From contig MKSW01000022.1 of NCBI GenBank assembly GCA_001897425.1, positions 116,990-180,989 on the forward strand: DNA of 64,000 nucleotides, written 5' to 3'. Source of the DNA: Actinobacteria bacterium 69-20. GTDB lineage: Bacteria > Actinomycetota > Actinomycetes > Mycobacteriales > Nakamurellaceae. Shown in pieces: positions 17,919 through 26,667 of the stretch (the first letter of the stretch is position 1; each line of letters starts with the position of its first letter). The notes beneath the pieces were generated by a model. That model saw only the letters and a program-made list of their open reading frames with translations. It had not been told where the DNA came from and made no database searches. The translations under genes and the position numbers were made by a program.

Positions 17919-18055
17919 TCGCCGGGGCGTGGAGCCGCTACGATAGGTCGGTTGGCTGCCTCGCAGCCGACAGCACGTCAAAGCCACGAGGGTTCGTCTG
18001 GCTGTCGGCGCTCCGGCCGGCACTCCGGTCGGTCACACACGCAAGAGGTCCAGGT

Positions 18056-18157
18056 ATGGGTTCTGTTATCAAGAAGCGCCGCAAGCGGATGGCGAAGAAG
18101 AAGCACCGCAAGCTGCTGCGCAAGACCCGAGTGGCGCGTCGCAAAGCAGGCAAGTAG
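18056..18157 (+). CDS. 30S ribosomal protein bS22 (AURKAIP1/COX24 domain)
   Basis: 33-residue, extremely basic peptide ([19 protein letters not shown], then [14 protein letters not shown]). This matches the small-subunit protein bS22 described from mycobacterial ribosome structures and annotated as an AURKAIP1/COX24 domain protein. It binds near the decoding centre. The start ATG follows AAGAGGT. The position between the HTH gene and the epimerase is conserved in actinobacteria. Confidence 0.93.
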   Translation: MGSVIKKRRKRMAKKKHRKLLRKTRVARRKAGK

Positions 18158-18178
18158 CAGGTCCATGCCCCGCCGGCG

Positions 18179-19336
18179 GTGAACATGATGGCGCGCACGA
18201 GTGAGCGAACGACAGCGCGAAGCGGCCGGACGGTGCTGGTGACGGGCGTTTCCCGGTTCCTCGGATCCAGTCTGGCCGGGCGGCTCGCTGCCGTGCCCGA
18301 GGTCGATCGGGTGATCGGTGTCGATGCGACGCTGCCCGACGACGCCGCGCGGCGCCGCCTCGGCGAGGCCGAGTTCGTCCGCGTCGATATCCGGAACCCG
18401 TTGATCGGCAAGGTCATCGAGGGCGCGGGTGTGACGTGTGTGGTGCATGCCTCCGCATCGATCGCACCGGTCGCCGCCGCGGTTCGCACGATGACCAAAG
18501 AGATGAACGTGCTGGGCACGATGCAGCTCCTGGCGGCGTGCCAACGAACGGCGAGCGTCGACGCCGTGGTCGTCCGATCGACGTCCGCGGTCTACGGCGG
18601 CTCGCCGAAGGATCCGGCGGTCTTCACCGAGGACACGGCGCCGCGAGCAGCGCCGCCCACCGGTCCGGCGCGCGACGCCGCCGATATCGAAGGCTACGTG
18701 CGGAGTTTCGCGCGCCGGCGCCCCGATGTGCGCGTCGCCGTACCGCGGCTCGCGGAGATCATCGGCCCGACCGTCCGCACCCCGCTCACCCGGTACTTCT
18801 CGCTGACGCCGGCCGTGCCCGTTCCGCTCGGCTACGACCCGCGGGTGCAGTTCGTGCACGAGCAGGACGCCGTCGACCTGCTCGAACACCTCACGCTGGG
18901 AACCTTCGCGGGACCGCTGAATGTCGCGGGTGACGGCGTGATGACGCTGCACCAGGCGATCCGCCGAGCCGGCCGCGTCGCGCTCCCGCTGCCGATGCCC
19001 GCCATGGACGCCGTGAGCACGGCGCTGAAGATGGCGCGGGTGGGCGGCTTCTCCACCCAGCAGCTCCGGCTGCTGGCATCGGGCCCGGTGCTGGACACCA
19101 CGCGGCTCCGCACGGTCGCGGGTTTCACCTGCCGGTACACGACCAGGCAGGCGTTCGACGACTTCGCCCGAACGATCGCCCCCGCGCTGAGCCCCGCGGC
19201 CGTGCGCCGGGCGGAGGTGTGGGCGACCGGTCTGCTCGGCGTGCGGCCGGAGCAGGATACGGACCCGCGACTGACGGGCGTCCGTGATCCGGTGCCCGTC
19301 ACGAGCCGTGGCGACGGCGAACTGGTGGAGCCGTGA
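18179..19336 (+). CDS. NAD-dependent epimerase/dehydratase-like SDR (Rv0501-like)
   Basis: 385 residues, extended SDR. The N-terminal Rossmann loop reads TGVSRFLGSSLA, a variant of TGxxGxxG in which one Gly is replaced. Ser/Tyr elements follow (RSTSAVYGG). The usual YxxxK appears degenerate (EGYVRSFAR), which argues against a standard GalE reaction. The C-terminal third lacks recognisable sugar-nucleotide motifs. GTG 18179 is the first start; ATGs two and three codons later are equally possible. It overlaps the acyltransferase gene by four bases (GTGA). M. tuberculosis calls the homologue galE2, but substrate and activity are uncertain. Confidence 0.85.
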   Translation: MNMMARTSERTTARSGRTVLVTGVSRFLGSSLAGRLAAVPEVDRVIGVDATLPDDAARRRLGEAEFVRVDIRNPLIGKVIEGAGVTCVVHASASIAPVAAAVRTMTKEMNVLGTMQLLAACQRTASVDAVVVRSTSAVYGGSPKDPAVFTEDTAPRAAPPTGPARDAADIEGYVRSFARRRPDVRVAVPRLAEIIGPTVRTPLTRYFSLTPAVPVPLGYDPRVQFVHEQDAVDLLEHLTLGTFAGPLNVAGDGVMTLHQAIRRAGRVALPLPMPAMDAVSTALKMARVGGFSTQQLRLLASGPVLDTTRLRTVAGFTCRYTTRQAFDDFARTIAPALSPAAVRRAEVWATGLLGVRPEQDTDPRLTGVRDPVPVTSRGDGELVEP

Positions 19337-20298
19337 GCGACGTCATCCCCGGTGCGGACGCTGGGACGCTGGCCGCCGCCGATCTCGCCGCCGCCGATCT
19401 TGCCGCCGCCGATCTTGCTGTGGATCTCGCCGGACCCACCGACGCCGGCGACGCACCCGGATGGCAGCGCACGCTGTCCGACCTCGCGGCCTTCCTGCGC
19501 CGGCGGCTGACCGGCGACTACGAGATCGACGACTTCGGCTACGACCAGGACTTCGCCGAGACGCTGATGCTGCCGCCGCTGCGGTGGCTCTTCGAGAAGT
19601 GGTTCCGGGTGCAGACCATCGGGATCGAGAACGTGCCATTGGACGGCGGGGCGCTGCTGGTGGCGAACCACTCGGGGACGATCGCCGTCGATGCGGCGAT
19701 GGCGGCGGTGGCGGTGCATGACGAGCACCCGCAGCGACGGCCGCTCAGGATCCTGGGCGCTGACTTCGTCTTCAACACACCGGTTCTCGGCCCGCTCGCG
19801 CGCAAGGCGGGCCATACGTTGGCGTGCACGGCGGACGCCGAGCGGCTGCTTACGGCCGGCGAATTGGTCGCCGTGTTCCCGGAGGGGTTCAAGGGTGTCG
19901 GCAAGCCGTTCTCGCAGCGGTACAAGCTGCAGCGGTTCGGTCGCGGCGGGTTCGTGTCGGCGGCGCTTCGCACGGGCGCGCCGATCGTGCCGGTGTCGAT
20001 CGTCGGGGCGGAGGAGATCTATCCGCTGATCGGCGACATCAAGCCGCTCGCCAGAGCCCTGGGGCTGCCGTACTTCCCGGTGACGCCGACCTTCCCGTGG
20101 TTGGGGCCGCTGGGCGCGATCCCGCTGCCGTCGAAGTGGTTGATCGAGTTCGGGGAGCCGATCCCCACCGACGGATATCCGGAGGGCGCCGCGGAGGATC
20201 CGATGGTCGTGTTCAACCTGACCGACCGGGTGCGCGAGACGATCCAGCAGACGCTCTACCGGCTGCTGCTGCGCCGCGGGCACCCGTTTTTGGGCTGA
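19333..20298 (+). CDS. PlsC-like lysophospholipid acyltransferase (Rv0502-like)
   Basis: 321 residues. The acyltransferase block begins ANHSGTIAVD, with the catalytic His, and continues with FPEGFKGVGKP (acceptor phosphate binding) and PIVPVSIVGAEE. It probably acylates a lipid at the cytoplasmic membrane face. The N-terminus carries a tandem repeat of AADLA (15-bp DNA units). It is translationally coupled to the epimerase gene before it, an arrangement conserved in actinobacteria, so the two may act on one lipid or glycolipid. Acceptor unknown. Confidence 0.88.
   Translation: MSDVIPGADAGTLAAADLAAADLAAADLAVDLAGPTDAGDAPGWQRTLSDLAAFLRRRLTGDYEIDDFGYDQDFAETLMLPPLRWLFEKWFRVQTIGIENVPLDGGALLVANHSGTIAVDAAMAAVAVHDEHPQRRPLRILGADFVFNTPVLGPLARKAGHTLACTADAERLLTAGELVAVFPEGFKGVGKPFSQRYKLQRFGRGGFVSAALRTGAPIVPVSIVGAEEIYPLIGDIKPLARALGLPYFPVTPTFPWLGPLGAIPLPSKWLIEFGEPIPTDGYPEGAAEDPMVVFNLTDRVRETIQQTLYRLLLRRGHPFLG
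19381..19422 (+). repeat. In-frame tandem repeat, 15-bp unit
   Basis: GATCTYGCCGCCGCC is repeated two full times plus a partial third, encoding DLAAA units in the N-terminal tail of the acyltransferase. Confidence 0.75.
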
Positions 20299-20349
20299 GC
20301 GCGCGGCGAGAACCGCGTCATATCGTCATATTCGGTCGGCGGGCTGCGC

Positions 20350-20389
20350 GGGATGGTGCTCGGTTCACCTGGCCATATACTGTTACTTG
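20350..20389 (+). repeat. Left direct repeat flanking toxin-antitoxin remnant
   Basis: It shares the 15-mer GGGATGGTGCTCGGT and the 8-mer GTTACTTG, at nearly the same spacing, with 20808-20846. The bases between are only partly similar. Confidence 0.5.
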
Positions 20390-20393
20390 TATA
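20376..20393. promoter_or_regulatory. Candidate promoter/operator of decayed toxin-antitoxin operon
   Basis: TATAC and GTATA form an inverted repeat with an 8-base gap, and TATACT could serve as a -10 box. It lies directly before the truncated toxin remnant. A repressor site for the antitoxin is inferred. Confidence 0.4.
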
Positions 20394-20400
20394 CCCATCA

Positions 20401-20516
20401 CTGCATTGCTTCTAGAAGAAGACCAACGGACCAGGCAGGCGGACCTCGATATTGCGGCGAAGCGGTATCAAGAGGCCGTTGCCATGGGCAAGCGACAGAG
20501 AGGTTCGAGGCGATGA
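20401..20516 (+). pseudogene. HigB-like toxin remnant (C-terminal end only)
   Basis: Only the last 40 or so codons of a HigB/RelE-like toxin can be read. One frame gives LHCF-stop-KKT, and after skipping one base QRTRQADLDIAAKRYQEA continues to a stop. HigB proteins end in LHxFxKKTQ...AxxR, so TAG replaces what was probably CAG, and one C is missing after KKT. The rest of the gene is absent. The stop codon still overlaps the antitoxin start by ATGA, the normal coupling of such pairs. The toxin is inactive on this reading. Confidence 0.65.
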
Positions 20517-20788
20517 ACACCCAGCAATTCAGCAGCGTTTGGGACGCGATTGAAGCACAGGACGCGGAGAACCTCCGGCTGCGGTCGCGTCTGATGATGG
20601 CATTGACCGAGCACATCACGGCCGTCGGCTGGACCCAGAATGATGCCGCGGTGCGGCTCGGTGTGACCCAACCTCGCATCTCGGATCTCGTGCGCGGCAA
20701 GATCAACCTTTTCAGCCTTGACGCGCTGGTCAACATGGCCACCGCCGCCGGTTTGCGCGTCGACATCACCATTGACCACGCCGCGTGA
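20513..20788 (+). CDS. HTH (XRE/HigA-like) antitoxin, orphaned
   Basis: 91-residue protein with a helix-turn-helix of the HTH_37 type: WTQNDAAVRLGVTQPRISDLVRGK, then FSLDALVNMATAAGLRVDI. This domain is the antitoxin half of HigB-HigA-like pairs in which the toxin comes first. Here the upstream toxin is reduced to a broken C-terminal remnant, yet the antitoxin frame is intact. It may persist as a repressor or protect against related toxins elsewhere. It is convergent with the importer operon and flanked by short direct repeats. Confidence 0.8.
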   Translation: MNTQQFSSVWDAIEAQDAENLRLRSRLMMALTEHITAVGWTQNDAAVRLGVTQPRISDLVRGKINLFSLDALVNMATAAGLRVDITIDHAA

Positions 20789-20807
20789 CCTTGCGGTGCC
20801 GGGCTAT

Positions 20808-20846
20808 GGGATGGTGCTCGGTCAGTTGATATAGCGCAGTTACTTG
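20808..20846 (+). repeat. Right direct repeat flanking toxin-antitoxin remnant
   Basis: It repeats the 15-mer and 8-mer of 20350-20389. It includes the stop codon of the adjacent permease gene. Confidence 0.5.
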
Positions 20847-21748
20847 ATGGTGCTCTGCGACACCGATCCCTGCAGCTGCCGCTGGAAGATCACGTAGACG
20901 ACGAGCACCGGGACGATGGTGATGACGACGGCGGCGAAGAGCGAGCCGAAGTCCACCGCGTAGCCCGCTGATGACGCGAACGAGGCCATACCCTGTGTGA
21001 GCACGTAGTTGTCGGGCTTCGCGTTCAGGGCGACCGGCAGCAGGAACTGGTTCCACAGGCCGAGGAAGTTGAAGATCGAGACGGCCGCCATGCCGGGCTT
21101 GGCCATCGGCAGCATCACCTGGAAGAACGTGCGCCATTCGGAGGCGCCGTCCACCTGCGAGGCCTCGTAGATCTCCTTGGGCAGCGCGGCGAAGAACGAG
21201 TGCAGGAAGAACACGGTGAACGGCAGCGCGAACGCCACGTACGTCATGATCAGGCCGGGCAGGGTGTTGATCAGCCCGAGGTTCTTCAGGGTGAAGAACA
21301 GCGGCACGATGGCCAGGAAGATCGGGAACGTGAGACCCGCCAGCATCGAGTAGTAGACGAGCCGGTTGCCCGGAAAGGTGAAGCGGGCCAGGACATAGGC
21401 GCACATGGCGCCGAGCACCATCACGATCACCAGCGAGCAGCCGACGACGATGACGGTGTTCAGGAACCACTTGCCGATGCCGGCCTGCTCCCATGCCGTG
21501 TAGTAGTTGGCCCAGTGCAGCGAGGTGGGCAGCGACATCGGATTCGACAGCACCTGCGAGCTGGTCTTGAACGAACTCATCAGCACCCAGAGGAACGGGA
21601 TGAGGACGATCAGCATCCAGATGATGAGCAGGATGTGCGCCGTGGTCGAGACGGCCCTGTCGCCGCCGGACTGCTTGACCTTGCCGGGCGGCAATTGCTG
21701 CGCAGGTGCGGCCGGGAGATCGCGGGTGAGAGTCGTCATCGCCGTCAT
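20840..21748 (-). CDS. Carbohydrate ABC permease (NgcG/MalG-like)
   Basis: 302-residue inner-membrane permease, six hydrophobic helices, first at about residues 36-58. The EAA loop reads EIYEASQVDGASEWRTFFQVMLPMAKPG. ATG 21748 overlaps the stop of the partner permease (ATGA) and keeps the polar N-terminal tail expected of MalG-type proteins. It pairs with the permease at 21745-23217 and the binding protein at 23344-24846. No ATPase gene is present, so a shared MsiK-type ATPase from elsewhere is likely. Confidence 0.93.
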   Translation of the reverse strand: MTAMTTLTRDLPAAPAQQLPPGKVKQSGGDRAVSTTAHILLIIWMLIVLIPFLWVLMSSFKTSSQVLSNPMSLPTSLHWANYYTAWEQAGIGKWFLNTVIVVGCSLVIVMVLGAMCAYVLARFTFPGNRLVYYSMLAGLTFPIFLAIVPLFFTLKNLGLINTLPGLIMTYVAFALPFTVFFLHSFFAALPKEIYEASQVDGASEWRTFFQVMLPMAKPGMAAVSIFNFLGLWNQFLLPVALNAKPDNYVLTQGMASFASSAGYAVDFGSLFAAVVITIVPVLVVYVIFQRQLQGSVSQSTIK

Positions 21749-23217
21749 CCTGCCTGCAGTGTCGTGACGCCGCGCGGCGCGACCGCCGTGGCGGCCGGTG
21801 CTTCGCGTCTGCGCTTCCGCGGGGTGCCGCGCCCGCCGCCGGTCAACCTGTTGACCGCGAAGACGACCGTCGCGAAGAGCAGCGTCACGATCGCCAGGAT
21901 CACGCCCATCGACGTCGCATAGCCGAACTGTCCCTTCGTGAAGGCCGTCATGTAGAGGTCCTGGGACATGGTCAGCGTCGTGTTGTTCGGGCCGCCGAAG
22001 GGGTTGAGCGCCATCATGTAGACGAACGAGTCCAGGGCGGCGATGCCCAGGTAGATGTAGGCGGTCTGGATGGTGTCGCGGATCAGCGGCACCGTCACCG
22101 ACACGGCGGTGCGGAAGCGGCCGGCGCCGTCCAGCCGGGCGGCCTCGTACACCTCGGCAGAGATCCCCTTGATCGCCGCGATGAACAGCACGGCGTAGAA
22201 GCCGACGAAGCTCCAGATGATGACGAACATCGACGCCGCCATGGCTGTGCTCGGGTCGCCGAGCCAGGCGAAGTTCTGGTAGTAATTCAGGCCCACCGCC
22301 TGCAGCGCCCAGTTGAGGATGCCGGCCGACGGGTTGTACACCTGCGCCCAGATGATGCCGATGACGATGGCGGGCACCACGTACGGGAAGAAGGACACGA
22401 CCCGGTAGAAGCTCGACGCGCGGATTCCGCGGACCGGGCCGCGGGACGGGCCGCCGACGGTGACCATGCTGGCCACGGCCAGCGCTAGGACGATCGTGAC
22501 GAGCGGCACCACAATGCCGAGCTCGATGCAGTTGACCAGCGCCTGGCGGAACTTGTCGTCGGTCCACAGCTTGACGTAGTTGTCGAGGCCGATGAAGTTC
22601 ATCTTCGGCGAGAAGCCCTTCCAGTCCGTCATCGAGAAGTAGATGGCGCGGACGAAGGGGGCGAGCACGAACACGACGAAGATCAACAGCGGCAGCCCGA
22701 GGAAGACGATCATGAAGCTGACCTTGTCGAAGGTCAGGCTCGGGCCGGCGAGCGCGCGACCGGCGCCGATGAGGCCGATGATGCCGGCGACGACGAACGC
22801 GTACCAGCCGACGGTGCCGCTGAGCAGGTCGTTGAAGGTGCGCGGTCCGGCGATGATCCACCAGGCGGCGCAGGCCATCGCGACGAGTGCGGCGATCCGG
22901 CCGAGCTTGGCCGCGGGCCTCGTCATAGTCGGGATGGCGAGCACGGCGATACCCGCCAGCAGCAGCAGCACGCCGGCCACGATGTCGACGAGAACCGCGT
23001 AGGCGGCGACGATTTCACCGACCCCGTGCGCGGGGGTGTTGTAGTAGAGATCCCACCCGGTGCTGCTGCCGAACCACGGCAGCGCTACCTGTGCGATGGC
23101 GAGGGCGCCGCCGATCACCATCAGGACGGGGGCGAGCCGGCCGGCGCGGGCCGACGGCTCGGCCGCGGACTTCTGCGGGTGCGACACGGGTTGGTCGATC
23201 ACGCTGGACCGGGTCAT
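21745..23217 (-). CDS. Carbohydrate ABC permease (NgcF/MalF-like) with extra N-terminal membrane domain
   Basis: 490 residues, about 170 longer than usual. Residues from about 170 on are a standard MalF-type permease (helices, then EAA loop EVYEAARLDGAGRFRTAVSVTVPL). The first 165 residues form four extra predicted helices with a loop (PWFGSSTGWDLYYNT) that resembles stand-alone actinobacterial membrane proteins rather than permeases. ATG 23217 follows GAGGA by seven bases. It is in one operon with the binding protein upstream, separated by a hairpin. The fusion domain could modulate the transporter; its role is unknown. Confidence 0.9.
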   Translation of the reverse strand: MTRSSVIDQPVSHPQKSAAEPSARAGRLAPVLMVIGGALAIAQVALPWFGSSTGWDLYYNTPAHGVGEIVAAYAVLVDIVAGVLLLLAGIAVLAIPTMTRPAAKLGRIAALVAMACAAWWIIAGPRTFNDLLSGTVGWYAFVVAGIIGLIGAGRALAGPSLTFDKVSFMIVFLGLPLLIFVVFVLAPFVRAIYFSMTDWKGFSPKMNFIGLDNYVKLWTDDKFRQALVNCIELGIVVPLVTIVLALAVASMVTVGGPSRGPVRGIRASSFYRVVSFFPYVVPAIVIGIIWAQVYNPSAGILNWALQAVGLNYYQNFAWLGDPSTAMAASMFVIIWSFVGFYAVLFIAAIKGISAEVYEAARLDGAGRFRTAVSVTVPLIRDTIQTAYIYLGIAALDSFVYMMALNPFGGPNNTTLTMSQDLYMTAFTKGQFGYATSMGVILAIVTLLFATVVFAVNRLTGGGRGTPRKRRREAPAATAVAPRGVTTLQAG

Positions 23218-23247
23218 GCGGGATTCCTCACCATGCAAGGCACAGGC

Positions 23248-23274
23248 CGGACGACCGTGTGGCGCGGTCGTCCG
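23248..23274 (-). terminator. Intra-operon hairpin between binding protein and permease genes
   Basis: A perfect 10-bp stem (CGGACGACCG and complement) with a 7-base loop sits in the 126-base gap. Such hairpins commonly protect or attenuate the message so that binding protein exceeds permease. Confidence 0.55.
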
Positions 23275-23343
23275 ACCCGTGCGTGTCGTGCCACTGATGG
23301 TAGATCAGACGTGACGGGCGTCACGTCGTGATCGCGCAGAGCT

Positions 23344-24846
23344 TCAGCTGGTGACGGTGATCTTGGAGACCGAGCTGTCGTTGGCCACGGTGTCCGTGAT
23401 CTTCTGCAGGCCCTTGGTGAGGCCGGCAGCGTCGGTGTCGCCGGACAGGAACGAGTTCCACACGACGAGGCTGTCCGCGTTCATGCCGTAGAAGTCGAAG
23501 AACTGGTAGTTGAAGATGTTGTTGCCCGCCGCCTTGAGCATGTCCGACTGCGATACCAGGGCGGTGGACCCGAAACCGTCCGGCGGAACCGTGCCGGAGA
23601 CGATGGTCGGGGCCAGGCGGGTCTTGGCGAAGTTGGTCGCCGCGTCCTTCGACAGCATGGCCCGCATGAGCTCCTTGCCGCCGGCCGAGTTCGCGCCGGT
23701 GGACGGCACGATGTACGGCTCGCCGGCGCCGGCGCGCAGCGACTCATAGGGCAGCTTCGGGGAGTCCGTGAGCACGAGCTCCGGGACGCCCTTCATCTTG
23801 AAGTCGGCCTTGGTCGCCTTCTTCATCTCGTTCTCGATCCACGAGCCGGACGGGTAGAGCAGGGCCTGCTGGTCGTTCGACCACTTGGCCTGCGCGGCGG
23901 TGAACTGGGTGCCGGCGCCGCCCGGGATGAAGTAGCCGTTCTTGACGCAGGTCTCCATGGCCGTGAAGATGCCCTGGATCGCCGGGTGCGACCAGCAGTT
24001 CGGCTTCAGGTTCTCCAGCCCGAGGCGGACCTCGTCGCCGCCCTCCTTGATGGCACCGTCGATGGCGAACCACTCGTAGTAGGTGGCCGCCTCCTTGCCC
24101 CAGACGAGGAGGTACTTGCCCTTGGCCTTGGCCTTGGCACCGAGATCGATGGCCTCGGCCCACGTCTTCGGCGGGGTCCAGCCGTTCTCCTCGAACAGCG
24201 AGCTGGAATACCAGACCGCGTACAGCGTCATGACGTAGTTGATGGCCGCGAACTTGTCGCCGAAGGTGCCGGGGCCCTTGACGCCGCCGAAGAGCGTGTC
24301 GGAGATCTTGGTGCCCTCGTAGTTGTTCGCCTCGAACACCGAGTTCAGATCCTCGAGCTGGTCGAGGATGGTGTTGATGGCGATCAGGTCCGCACCGGAG
24401 TTGTCGATCAGGTCCGGTGGGTTCTGGGCCACGAACAGCGGCTGCAACTCGGTCGCGATCTTGGTGGACGGCTTGACGTCGAACGTGACGCCGTCGTTGT
24501 GCTTCTTGGCGACGTCGGCCGCGAAGGTGACGTAGTCGTAGCCATAGCCGCCGTTGAAGATGACGGCGTTCACCGTGGATCCGGCCTTGACGCCGAACGG
24601 ATTCTCGGCGCTGCCGCCACCGGACGATGCGCTGCTCGCGCTCGACGAGCCGCTGCTCGATGATGATGACGAGCCGCCGCCGGAGGATGAAGAAGAGCTG
24701 GATGACGAGGACGAGCTCGACGTTCCTCCACCAGCGCCGCCGCCGGCGCACGCCGCGAGCGCGCCCGTCAGCGGAACCAGCGCGGCCGTCGCAGCGGCGC
24801 CGCGCAGCAGAGTGCGCCTGCCCAGGCTCTTGGGTTCACTGCTCAT
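23344..24846 (-). CDS. Amino-sugar-binding lipoprotein (NgcE-like)
   Basis: 500-residue solute-binding protein. The N-terminus has twin arginines (LGRRTLLRG), a hydrophobic stretch and lipobox LAAC, so it is a lipoprotein probably exported by Tat. A Ser/Gly tract of about 50 residues follows as a tether. The mature domain resembles the NgcE group that binds N-acetylglucosamine or chitobiose. ATG 24846 is chosen because the frame upstream codes no signal. It overlaps the SIS gene by 11 bases. The SIS protein, RpiR regulator and BadF-type kinase nearby support an amino-sugar ligand; this is inference. Confidence 0.88.
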   Translation of the reverse strand: MSSEPKSLGRRTLLRGAAATAALVPLTGALAACAGGGAGGGTSSSSSSSSSSSSSGGGSSSSSSSGSSSASSASSGGGSAENPFGVKAGSTVNAVIFNGGYGYDYVTFAADVAKKHNDGVTFDVKPSTKIATELQPLFVAQNPPDLIDNSGADLIAINTILDQLEDLNSVFEANNYEGTKISDTLFGGVKGPGTFGDKFAAINYVMTLYAVWYSSSLFEENGWTPPKTWAEAIDLGAKAKAKGKYLLVWGKEAATYYEWFAIDGAIKEGGDEVRLGLENLKPNCWSHPAIQGIFTAMETCVKNGYFIPGGAGTQFTAAQAKWSNDQQALLYPSGSWIENEMKKATKADFKMKGVPELVLTDSPKLPYESLRAGAGEPYIVPSTGANSAGGKELMRAMLSKDAATNFAKTRLAPTIVSGTVPPDGFGSTALVSQSDMLKAAGNNIFNYQFFDFYGMNADSLVVWNSFLSGDTDAAGLTKGLQKITDTVANDSSVSKITVTS

Positions 24847-25693
24847 TGCTGACCAACCTTTCGTTGGGTATCGGGGGTTGTTCCATGGGTTGCTTCTCCG
24901 TTGGTGTCGGAGATGGCTTCGGGGCCCCACGCTTGATGCGGTTGCCGTAGGTGGCTTCTAACGCGCTGTTGTGCTCGTCTCCTTCCGGGATGTTCGCCGA
25001 GATATAGACCGGCGGGGTCGAGCCATCGGCGGCGAGTCGGTCTGCCACACCGATGGTGAGAAGTTGGGCGATGAACGCCGCCGTGATCGACGACACGGCG
25101 CCGACCTTCGCGGGGGAGCCGCCCGTTGTGGAGTTGCCGACTTCGACCGTGGTGTCTCCGTACGGCGCGCGATTGTCGATGACGATGTCCGCGATGTCCG
25201 AGAGTCGTTTCCCGGACGGGTGTTTCGGCGTCACCGCCATCGTGTGCGCGAGGCTGGTGACGGCGATGACGCGGTGCCCGGCGGCCTTCGCCGTGAGCGC
25301 CAGCCCGACGATCGACCCGTTGACGCCGGAGTTCGAGGCGATGACGAGCACGTCGGCGGGGTGGATCGGGTAGAGCCCGAAGAGCTCCTCCACGACGGCG
25401 GGGTTGCGCTCGAGGCCCGAGCCGGACAGGTCGGCCGTAGCCAGGCTGCCGTAGAGGGCGAGGTCGATGAGCCGGATCGCGTTCGCCGGGATGAGGCCGC
25501 CGGCGCGCCCGGCGATCTCCATCGCGAACGCCTGCGAATGGCCGGTGCCGAATGCCTGGATCACTCCGCCGGCGCGGATGCTGTCCACCAGCATGTCGAT
25601 CGCGCCGTCCAGTGCGCCGCGGGATGCGTCATCGGCAATGGCGGTGATCCGGGACGTGACTTCGCCGAGGTAGGTGGGAACGAGATCATGCAT
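24836..25693 (-). CDS. SIS-domain sugar-phosphate protein
   Basis: 285 residues, one SIS (sugar isomerase) domain of the UPF0309-like type. The phospho-sugar loop is GTGHSQAFAMEIAGRAGG, and a second Ser/Asn loop reads IASNSGVNGS. The C-terminal tail is Pro/Glu-rich and likely disordered. It is probably an isomerase, or a deaminase-like or etherase enzyme, acting on an amino-sugar phosphate made by the kinase at 26762-27919. It overlaps the regulator gene upstream and the binding-protein gene downstream, so it is part of one operon. Confidence 0.85.
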   Translation of the reverse strand: MHDLVPTYLGEVTSRITAIADDASRGALDGAIDMLVDSIRAGGVIQAFGTGHSQAFAMEIAGRAGGLIPANAIRLIDLALYGSLATADLSGSGLERNPAVVEELFGLYPIHPADVLVIASNSGVNGSIVGLALTAKAAGHRVIAVTSLAHTMAVTPKHPSGKRLSDIADIVIDNRAPYGDTTVEVGNSTTGGSPAKVGAVSSITAAFIAQLLTIGVADRLAADGSTPPVYISANIPEGDEHNSALEATYGNRIKRGAPKPSPTPTEKQPMEQPPIPNERLVSNEQ

Positions 25694-26666
25694 GGCTGGC
25701 GCCTTCCGATGCCGAACGCAGAGGAACATGGTGGTCGCGCGGCCGGGCGTGCGCTAGGGCCGTTCGGCCCGCATCGTGCCTATGGTCGGAGACAGCCATG
25801 GCGGACGCGGCGAGCATGGTGGCGGCCTTGGCGAAGTTCTGCTGCGCGACGAGCAGGTACAACAGGTCCAGCACGAAGAGTTGTGCGTGCTTGGCAGCCA
25901 GATCGTCGGGCTGCAGGTATCCGTCGGGCGCGTACGCGACGAGGTTGGTGTCCGCCAGGGTGGCCAGCGGTGAATTCGCGCTGCCGGTGACCGCGATGGT
26001 GAAGGCGCCGGTCGACCGCGCGAGCGACAGCGCCTCGATCGTCTCGTCGGTGCGGCCGGTGTTGGAGATGGCCAGCGCAACGCTGCCCGGCCGGAGGATT
26101 GCGGCGCTGGCCAACGCGGCATGGATCTCCGGCCACGCGTGGACCGGGATTCCGATGCGGTACAAGCGCCCGGCCATCTCCTCGGCCATCACGCCGCTGC
26201 CCCCGATCCCGTAGATGTCCAGGTGGCTGCAGGTGGCGATGGCACCCGCCACGGACGCGATCTGCCCGAGGTCGATGCCGTCGGCGGTCGCCTGCAGGGA
26301 CATGGTCTGCGCCATGAGTAGGGTGCGGAGCACCTGTGCGGGGGCGTCCTCGGGCCCGAAGGCGCGGCCGACATCGGCGCGCCAGGAGTCGAGCGCGCTC
26401 CCGCGCCCGACGTCCGCCGCCACCGCGACACGGAACGGCACGTAGCCGGTGTAGCCGAGCAGCCGGCAGAACCGTGTCACCGTTGCCGGCGAGGTTCCGG
26501 CCTCCTTGGCGAGGTCGGTGATGGATAGGTCGATAGGGGCGGTGGGCTGGTCCAGTAGCAGCATGGCAATCTTTGTCATGGCGGCGGGCATCTGTGGCAT
26601 CCGCGAGCGGATGCGTTCGTGCATGCGCGCTGCCGACGGTGCCTGATCCTGCGCTGCTCTGACCAC
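25686..26666 (-). CDS. RpiR/MurR-family transcriptional regulator
   Basis: 326 residues. N-terminal HTH_6 domain (SITDLAKEAGTSPATVTRFCRLLGYTGY) followed by a SIS domain with GIGGSGVMAEEMAG and ISNTGRTDETI, which senses a sugar phosphate. It is the first gene of the amino-sugar importer operon and divergent from the kinase. It probably represses both units and is relieved by the phosphorylated amino sugar. A C-terminal His/Arg-rich tail is variable. Direct repeats in the divergent spacer are likely its sites. Confidence 0.9.
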   Translation of the reverse strand: MVRAAQDQAPSAARMHERIRSRMPQMPAAMTKIAMLLLDQPTAPIDLSITDLAKEAGTSPATVTRFCRLLGYTGYVPFRVAVAADVGRGSALDSWRADVGRAFGPEDAPAQVLRTLLMAQTMSLQATADGIDLGQIASVAGAIATCSHLDIYGIGGSGVMAEEMAGRLYRIGIPVHAWPEIHAALASAAILRPGSVALAISNTGRTDETIEALSLARSTGAFTIAVTGSANSPLATLADTNLVAYAPDGYLQPDDLAAKHAQLFVLDLLYLLVAQQNFAKAATMLAASAMAVSDHRHDAGRTALAHARPRDHHVPLRSASEGASHA

Positions 26667-26667
26667 C

